Positions 57,415 through 64,000 of a DNA stretch of 64,000 bases are shown one piece after another. Under the pieces are notes generated by a model. It had not been told where the DNA came from. It did no database searches and was given only the letters and a program-made list of their open reading frames with translations. How positions within the stretch are numbered: the stretch's first letter is position 1; each line of letters starts with the position of its first letter. Both the position numbers and the translations under genes were made by a program. This DNA is from Pisaster brevispinus (taxonomy: Eukaryota > Echinodermata > Asteroidea > Forcipulatida > Asteriidae), in assembly GCA_023634235.1 (NCBI GenBank), contig JAMKCF010000016.1:5131140-5195139 (forward strand). Reading direction: 5' to 3'.

Positions 57415-57660
57415 ACAATATTCAAAATGACCGCCGACGCCATCTTGAAAACATAACCTATAATAGATTTGGCACCAGATGACCTATCAGAAGAACAAAA
57501 GAGGTTTCATTCTCCAATATGTCTGGCAGTACAAAGGTACTGTAAAAGTTTGTGGATGGTCCTGAAATGTAAATCCAAGATGGCCGCCGTCGCCGCCATC
57601 TTGAAAATTATGAAATGTGATAGCTCTGGCACCAGATGACCTTCGCGATGATGTCTTTTT
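57415..57660. repeat. Repeat pair containing inverted CAAGATGG (YY1-like) boxes
   Basis: Two related segments begin near 57425 (GACGCCATCTTGAAAACATA) and 57590 (CGCCGCCATCTTGAAAATTA) and share GGCACCAGATGACCT, about 155 bp apart, so this is a short tandem dimer. At 57576-57603 CAAGATGG faces CCATCTTG across a GC-rich spacer, a 28-bp inverted arrangement. Confidence 0.6.
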
Positions 57661-58280
57661 GTTTAGAAGTTGCTTGAAATTCAAAGTTAGTATCCAGAAA
57701 ATATTACAAATCCTTTAAATACAGGCTTGGAGATTATTTCCTACGGGATACGAACACTCAAGGGAGCTAGTACAAGACTTCTGTGATATTTTTCGTTAGA
57801 GGAGCGTTTTGAGAGCGAGAGAGAGAGAGAAGGGGGGTGATCGAGTGCAGCGAAGAGCTTAATTCAATTTCGGAAGGGACATTTTAAAACTAAATCTACA
57901 GTTCGATGTTTTGGGAGGGATTCTTCCCCATATTTTGTGACGGGTGTATGCCTGCTTCCCTGTCGTTGTTTCGTCTATTTCCGGACATTGTTGGAATGAA
58001 TTCGCCCCTTGATAGCTAATAGTCACATTGGAGAACTGGTTTTGCCCCTGGAGTTGCTCGTTTGCAAGATGTTGTCGTCGCTGTATCTTCTGTTGCTGAA
58101 GTCCTCGCTCGTTCTCCCTGTTGACATATTCTTCTTTTTTTTTCTTCTTCTTTAAATAAGATCTGTTCCAAATGTTGTTTACTTTAACCACTGTACGTTT
58201 GGTAAACCCACTCGATATTTGAAGTGGTTGATAGTTTCATCATTAAATCACTTTATATTCTTTGTTCTTATCGGTGTCAC

Positions 58281-58311
58281 CCATTGATCGCTATTATATT
58301 GAAATCAATGG
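58281..58311. repeat. Palindromic CCATTGAT...ATCAATGG motif
   Basis: A 31-bp near-palindrome around CGCTATTATATTGA, flanked on both sides by GTGTCACC-like bases. It belongs to the dispersed family seen at 12604-12715. Confidence 0.6.
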
Positions 58312-58684
58312 TGTCACCTTGCTTGTTGCTTTGTTGCATCTTTAGAAAATGGACCTTATGCATTGACGTCATACAGCCGCCATCTTGATGATGAAATGGA
58401 AAACACACAGATTTGTACGCGCGGCGCACAGGACATGGCCAATGAACAACGTCCTTTTGACTTTAGGCGCGAGGGCGCCCTTATACTCAAACGAAGCTTG
58501 AAAGCTTCAAGCGAGTTTCCATTTCATAGCACTGCTAACCGTAAGCACACGAAACGGCATGCTAACCGAAGCTTCCTGTGCTTGTATGAAAATGAACGCC
58601 GTAACAATGCAAATCCATGAATGTGCAAGCTGACCATCTAATTTTCTTGCTAACCTATGAAATACGCTTACGTTTAAGCTCAGC

Positions 58685-59020
58685 CTGGACGTACCATTGA
58701 TCTCTATTATATTGAGATTACGTGTACACGTTTCCATTGTTTTACATCATAGCGTGCCGTATCGATACCTCTCTAGTCACTAATTCATAGCACTGCTTAA
58801 TTAACGGTAAGCAAATTTTCGTGCTAACTATAGCAACCTCGTTTCCAGGGGTGATCGATCTCGCCGCGCCGTTGTTTTTCCCAGCAGGCCTTGCTCGCTC
58901 GTATACGCACTGCGCACTGCGCACGACTCTCAGCCAATGATAGCTCTTCGTTGACCCCAGTGTAAGGGGACTGTTTTGGGCATTGATCTCTATCATTGAT
59001 CTCGTTAACCTCTATGGGTT
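58685..59020. repeat. Further copies of the CATTGATCTCTATTATA motif
   Basis: One copy is at 58694 (CCATTGATCTCTATTATATT), preceded by CCTGGACG as at 12604. A tandem pair is at 58981 (CATTGATCTCTATCATTGAT). The region between is CpG-rich, and I see no gene. Confidence 0.55.
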
Positions 59021-59104
59021 TAGTGACGAGAGAGTTGTCTACCGTGTCGATACGGCGCGCTACGTACCATGATGTAAAACCCGGACATATTATTATAATA
59101 CCTA

Positions 59105-59140
59105 CTAGCGGGATGCCGCGCTTCGCGCGGCACCCGCTAG
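59105..59140. repeat. Very stable GC-rich hairpin
   Basis: CTAGCGGG pairs with CCCGCTAG and TGCCGCGC with GCGCGGCA, with one bulged A and a TTC loop, 36 bases in all. It stands out sharply from the surrounding AT-rich DNA. Confidence 0.8.
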
Positions 59141-60134
59141 ATGGGAGCGATTCTTACGTATAAAATGAGGGACACTCTCAGAGGTAATCATTTTGTAGAA
59201 TTGGCTCGGTAACGGTAGATAATACCGGTACGAAATGTTGTTTTGTCTTATGATAAATTGTGACTATGCACAAGATGTTGTGGGGTCGAAACGTCGCCTG
59301 CCCTCCTCATCATTCTCGTCCCCTTGTCTCCAACTACGAAGCATAATTTGGGGTGTATGGCCGGAGTTGAGTTGTAATATTGGGGAAGGATGTACTTGGC
59401 AATGATGCATGCTTGGCATGATCATTTGTATGTATTTTCATGATGTTAAAACTTGTGTTGAGCGACTAAATGCCTATGAAAGCAATCCACTGGTTTCGTT
59501 GAATGAAAATTATGCTTATGTGCTCCTGTATTTATTTGTTACTTGATTTCCTTTTTTCTTTAATTCTGTATTTCTTGTTTCTCTTTATCTTATTTGTTAA
59601 AAGTGTCTTTGTTTCTACACCTTTTCTATATCCGTGTTTTGCCGTTTGTTTCTTTGTATCATATATGTACTTTTAATACCTTCTCAGTATATTTCGGTTT
59701 TTCTGTATGTCTTTATTTTTGCATTTTTGTGGTTTTTTAGTTGTTTTTTGTCTTGTTATGTCTTTGTTTGTTGATTTGCAGGGCATAGTGTCCTACACAA
59801 AACATAACACACTGCTATTACACACTTATTTATTTGGCAAAACCCCCCATCTATGTTTTGAATATGCCAAATTTATCCCCAAATCAACACCCACAAATCA
59901 TCTGACCCTTACGCAAGCTCCGCTAGCTACAGACTAAATAACCCCGCCGCAAAATAAAACATGCGTGACTGGTATGAACCACGGGTAGGGCCGACCAATG
60001 CGGGTGTCCGGCTACCGTTGCACGCTTTCGCGGGGAGACGTCGGAACACCAACGCAGACTCCAACCCACGGGTACCTCGACATTGACCCCAGGACGCATC
60101 AACTCAGCAGGGTGCGGGCGCCAGTCGACGTAAA

Positions 60135-60206
60135 AAGATGGCGCGCTTCGAATCCAAGATGGCGCGCTTCCAATCCAAGATGGCGCTCTTCTAATCCAAG
60201 ATGGCG
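60135..60206 (+). repeat. Four AAGATGGCG boxes at exact 21-bp spacing
   Basis: AAGATGGCG starts at 60135, 60156, 60177 and 60198, each followed by a diverging CGCTTCNAATCC spacer. The box matches the core of the YY1 site (AAGATGGCGGC). Exact 21-bp spacing puts all sites on the same face of the helix, but also follows simply from tandem duplication. Confidence 0.75.
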
Positions 60207-60225
60207 ATTTAACGATCATTATAGT

Positions 60226-60394
60226 ATAGAGCAAGTTCGGGTGGGCGACTAGAATTACTTGACTGTTTGACGTAGCTCTCGAATTGACTAGATCGACCAT
60301 GCTCCAGTGCATGGTCGATCTAATCAATCTCCCTGTGCTCTATGGTTTCTAGTAAGTCTAGTCGCTGTAGTCGCCCAGGCGAACTTGCTCATAG
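60226..60394. mobile_element. Small MITE-like element with central hairpin
   Basis: The terminal inverted repeats are ATAGAGCAAGTTCGGGTGGG at the left and, reverse-complemented, TATGAGCAAGTTCGCCTGGG at the right, both continuing CGACTA. A 14-bp perfect stem (60289-60302 with 60309-60322, loop TCCAGT) sits at the centre. At 169 bp it is too short to code. It directly follows the AAGATGGCG array. Confidence 0.7.
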
Positions 60395-61310
60395 ATAGAC
60401 CGACAGCAGGGGGTGCTAAACTTACATTTTTGATTTTCTCAAACCGTGGGGGCGCACCACACTAAATAAACTCCCATATGAACCAATGCTAAATAATAAC
60501 TATTCAAAAATACTCAAAAAATCGTGTAAGTCTCTCAGCCTCTTGAAAACCAATCAGACATATTTTCGGACAACTAAACTTTAGATATATTTTCAATTTT
60601 TGGCAGGTCAGCCGTTTGGAATTTTCGCTAGCGACCCCAGAAAAAAACACCCCCGAAAATGAATTTTTCCCCAAACCGACTTACTGCCAGTTTTCGTGAA
60701 GCACTTCTCCACTTGCCAAATAAAATAGGGCCAACTTAAACGCCTGAATTTATCAAGTCTCCCAAAAAGTTGAAACACATGAACCCTCAAGTTGTGATAG
60801 ATTCGTATAATTACACAATATTAATTGCATGACCCCAAAAACGTTATAATTCAAAATATACTGTGGGTACACAAATTATGATAATGGCTTGGCGCATGAA
60901 TATTTGTCCATTTAGTATGGTGCACCCATGGGCGGAAGTAAAAACGCGTTTAACCATAGAGTTATATGAACTAGAGGGCGCAGTAGCCTATTTACGCGGC
61001 CCGACAAGGGCAGCGCGGCGGCCATTTCGTAAGTACTGAAATAGTCCAAAACAACGTCTAAACCATTTGTGCGTGTTGGAAAAGAGCAATGGTTAACAAT
61101 GAAAGGGTTTACTGTGAAATTTATGAACGCCACCAGTGAAGACCGTTTATACTACTAAATAATCCCCGAATAAATATAATAATTTTGAATTATATTCCTT
61201 CACTTTGGACAATATATCATGGCATGTGTGTCCATCCTCTTTTGAAACGAATAACCTAAACCCCACGAAACAACTTTAATACAGCCGCTCGTTTTTTTGT
61301 GTTTTTTTTA

Positions 61311-61374
61311 GACCGCATAACGTGTATTTAATTAGCACACTGCGTATTTCGTATTCAATGTTGCCCTCGTACAC
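61311..61374 (-). repeat. Conserved 60-bp segment, inverted partner of 63629-63690
   Basis: On the minus strand it reads GGGCAACATTGAATACGAAA, then TACGCAGTGTGC, and encodes GNIEYEIRSVLIKYTLCG if translated. The partner at 63629-63690 reads GNIEYEIRGVLAKYTLCG. Both are short open pieces without gene context, so they are more likely ends of an element than exons. Confidence 0.55.
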
Positions 61375-61499
61375 AATGGCGCGCGTGCCTCCTTGCGGTT
61401 CCGTCGCGTTTGTGCACGTAGCATTACTAGTGCGCCCTCTAGTTCCTATATATAACACTTTTTGTACACGTTTAGGCATAGCCGCGAGGTAGTGCTCCA

Positions 61500-62590
61500 G
61501 TTTTCATGGACTTTTTTTTTTCAGGAGATATTGACCCGATGATAGATTGTAAAATTAAGTGATGAATTATAGGAAGTTCCGATAATAACTGGAGTCGTCC
61601 AAAAATTGTTTGATTGCATGACTTTTGATGATTTTTTGGGGAGGAAATCTGAAAAATTTGTAAACAAATTTAGTATACATTATTATAATAGCCTAGGCCA
61701 AGGCCTACAGGACTGTCATTTTCTACGCGTTCGTGTCGTTTTCATTGTGAGAAAATCAAGTTTTCGCCTTGAAGTTTAAGATACCACACACTTCATGAAG
61801 ATTCCATACAGCCCGTTTACAAGTTGGGCGCTGAGGTTTAACCGTTAAAACGTCGCTACGTTTCTACAACTTAATTTGGGGGGAAATAATCACTGGACTC
61901 GCTGTAACACAAAATTGTGCACACCCCGGCGCCCGCCTTATAGCCTTTAGTCAAGGAGCACTCGGCGGCGGCACCCCAGATGTCTCGCACGAAAAAAGAC
62001 CAGCTCGAGCGGCGAAGCCTCAAAGCGTCTTTACCAACTCGTTTAGCTAATCAGTTATTCGTGATCGTGAACTGTTTATATATGCACTTTTTTTTTAACC
62101 AATCACAGTCAGCTAGATGTTAGACTCTTCTATATTTAGATGGGTATGTAATACAGTCTGGCAAATGTTTATTTTAATTTGACAATCGATAACATAAAAC
62201 AGGACGATTTGACAATTTTGGCACAGTATTATAAAAGAGAACATTTAGAGAAATACATTCTGACAACGGAAAATGACATCATGCAAAACGCAACATCGGC
62301 CTGGTCTTGTTTCGTTTTGGTGAGGTAGGAATCGTTGTGTCCGTGATTGAAAACCCCGGACGGCCATGTCTACACCCACCTGTGGTGAGATTTTCAAATA
62401 AATATCTACGTTCCAATACATTTGATTATAGCATGGACACTACCGTGACTTAAATTCACCGGAAATGTTAATTTGTTGAGCAGCAAAGGTAATGCTTTGC
62501 TGAACTTGTCGTCGATACTGGTGTGGTTGTGCAGTGGGCACTTAAGTTATAGTCGACATGATCTTGCTAATAGTTTGCATCAAACGTTCA
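61500..62590. other. Intergenic region, no gene seen
   Basis: Mixed AT-rich and CpG-containing DNA with no supported open frame or repeat. Confidence 0.4.
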
Positions 62591-62600
62591 TGCGACGTCA

Positions 62601-63230
62601 GTATTTCGTCGCTCGTACTGACTAAAATCACACATTTTGCAAATATTTTCTAACCAAATTATTAACAATAAAACATACTCATTTCTGTTAACATCAGCAA
62701 GTTTCAGTACCTAATACGTAATAGTTTCGTAATTACACTAATTAGTAAAAACGACGTATCACTTGCCATTTTGTCTTTTCACAAAGTGACCTATCTAGAT
62801 ACGCCACTCATTACCAATGGCTACAGCGCGCAGTTCGGGCGCGCGTGAGACATTGCGTACCACGAAGTGACCTAACTGGAAGCGTAGTATTTTCACTAAG
62901 TGACCTATCTCGATATGTCTCTATTACGCATTGGTTTGTACACAGCACTCTGCGGGCAAAATTTGAATGTTCATTTTCACGAAGTGACAGCTAAGGAACT
63001 AATTACTTATTAAAATAGTTTTAGAGATGCAAACACATTAGGCCCTAATAGGTCTGTATGAATAAAGTATTCAGCTTTATTTTCATCATAAAAAAATAAA
63101 GTAAAAATAGTAAGCAGACTCCGAAACAGCAGTTTAAAAATAATGCAACTTCAATCGTGATTTTCTCCGAACACTTTGTGTTTTCACTGTGAACGAGTTA
63201 GGTCATTTCGTGGTACGAGCGACGAATTGT
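62601..63230. mobile_element. MITE-like element with repeated TTCACNAAGTGACCTATCT boxes
   Basis: The ends are ATTTCGTCGCTCGTAC at the left (62603) and GTACGAGCGACGAATT at the right (about 63214), inverted repeats of each other. Inside, the box CAC-AAGTGAC recurs at about 62780, 62861, 62894 and 62979, twice followed by CTATCTNGATA. A complementary GTCATTTCGTGG lies next to the right end. No transposase. Confidence 0.5.
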
Positions 63231-63628
63231 GTCTTCTATTATTGGCCATTAACAAAACGAGCTAATGCATTATGCATAACATTAAACATCCTACTGCTGG
63301 TAGCACAAAGTAAAGAAAAATAAAATAAAGCTCCACTGCCTGTGTAGAAAAAGATTTGGTTCGCCATGGACGCAGTAAAATGTCACGTGCTTGAGGCGAC
63401 GCGCAGATATTGACAATGCCAATTTCATGTTATAGAACTTATGCACATGATGTCATATCAGTAGGTCGCCCTATCTACTTTTAGAGGTCAATTAGCAGCC
63501 GTTCAATGGCCAAACCTGTGCGCCGCGCGTACAAATCTGCGCGTTGCCTCAAGCACGTGACTAATGTCACCCCAGGCTGAACCAGCATATTGTACGCGCG
63601 GCCGATCTAGGTATTATATTCTATATCT

Positions 63629-63690
63629 ATGGGCAACATTGAATACGAAATACGCGGTGTGCTTGCTAAATACACACTTTGCGGTGAACA
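63629..63690 (+). repeat. Conserved 60-bp segment, inverted partner of 61311-61374
   Basis: Reads GGGCAACATTGAATACGAAA, then TACGCGGTGTGC. See the partner entry for the comparison. Confidence 0.55.
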
Positions 63691-63963
63691 GTAAAGTTTT
63701 CCTGACACTTTCAGGAATTTTGACACACATTTTCACTCCTAAAACAGCGACTTTGTGAGCAGTAGGTATTTTTCTAATCGAAGACGAGTACTTTTGTATC
63801 AACAATAGGCTTGTAAAATAATTGAAAGTTTGAGTTTTACCTTGAAAACAATTTATTTTACGATCTTTTCGTGAATCCACGAAAAGCTTCGGACGTAATA
63901 TTTATACACAATGGAAGTAGTGCCCGTCAGCTGCTGTCCCAAGATGCAATTGGTGTGATTGCT

Positions 63964-63977
63964 GGGGGGGGGGGGGG
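63964..63977 (+). repeat. Poly-G tract (14 G)
   Basis: An uninterrupted G run near the right edge of the window. Confidence 0.9.
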
Positions 63978-64000
63978 AGTTGGCGTTCGATTAGCTACGT

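Noticed and set aside
57859..58191. 110-residue minus-strand frame with Gln-rich NERGLQQQKIQRRQ
   Set aside because: There is no recognisable domain or splice context, and it begins in a run of Lys codons made by a poly-T tract. It could be an exon, but nothing supports it.
59923..60327. 134-residue minus-strand frame
   Set aside because: It runs through the AAGATGGCG tandem array and a MITE hairpin, so the repeated SWIRSAPS peptides are repeat translations.

Overview
This window is nuclear DNA from an animal. It is AT-rich, its genes are split by introns with ordinary GT-AG boundaries, and it is full of minisatellites, fold-back elements, tRNA-like SINEs and dead non-LTR retrotransposons. 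The proteins are recognisably like vertebrate orthologues, and the repeats look like those of marine invertebrates. My best guess is an ambulacrarian, most likely an echinoderm; this is an inference and no sequence here proves it.

Four protein-coding genes can be supported. (1) 1-4525, minus strand: a PKNOX/PREP TALE homeobox gene. Its five 5' coding exons include the MEIS/PREP N-terminal PBX-binding region, and the homeodomain lies beyond the left edge. A likely non-coding first exon and promoter sits near 10195-10300. (2) 15231-21719, plus strand: TMEM218, a three-transmembrane ciliary transition-zone protein. Three exons give 115 residues, the same length as I recall for the human protein. 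(3) 27276-47134, minus strand: CFAP91 (MAATS1/FAP91), an axonemal radial-spoke-base protein. I rebuilt 17 coding exons whose phases all join, giving 994 residues, including a long Ser/Thr/Glu/Gln-rich C-terminal tail. (4) 50089-50640, plus strand: an intronless 183-residue protein that is essentially two CARD domains.

TMEM218 and CFAP91 are both cilia genes and are arranged tail to tail. CFAP91 and the CARD gene are divergent, about 3 kb apart. TMEM218 carries two very different tandem arrays: about 93 copies of a 39-bp unit in intron 1 (about 3.6 kb, with higher-order duplications), and about ten copies of an 81/82-bp unit starting about 50 bases after its stop codon. Every unit of the second array contains a 13-bp inverted repeat.

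The rest is repeats and intergenic DNA. There are two families of tRNA-like elements whose tRNA-like parts face each other, a fold-back element whose arms carry 16-bp tandem repeats, several MITE-like elements, a nested GC-rich hairpin, at least two non-LTR reverse transcriptase remnants and a possible Penelope-like relic. The right end (57-64 kb) is richer in CpG, with clusters of YY1-like sites and inverted repeats but no gene I can support; it may lie next to a promoter outside the window.
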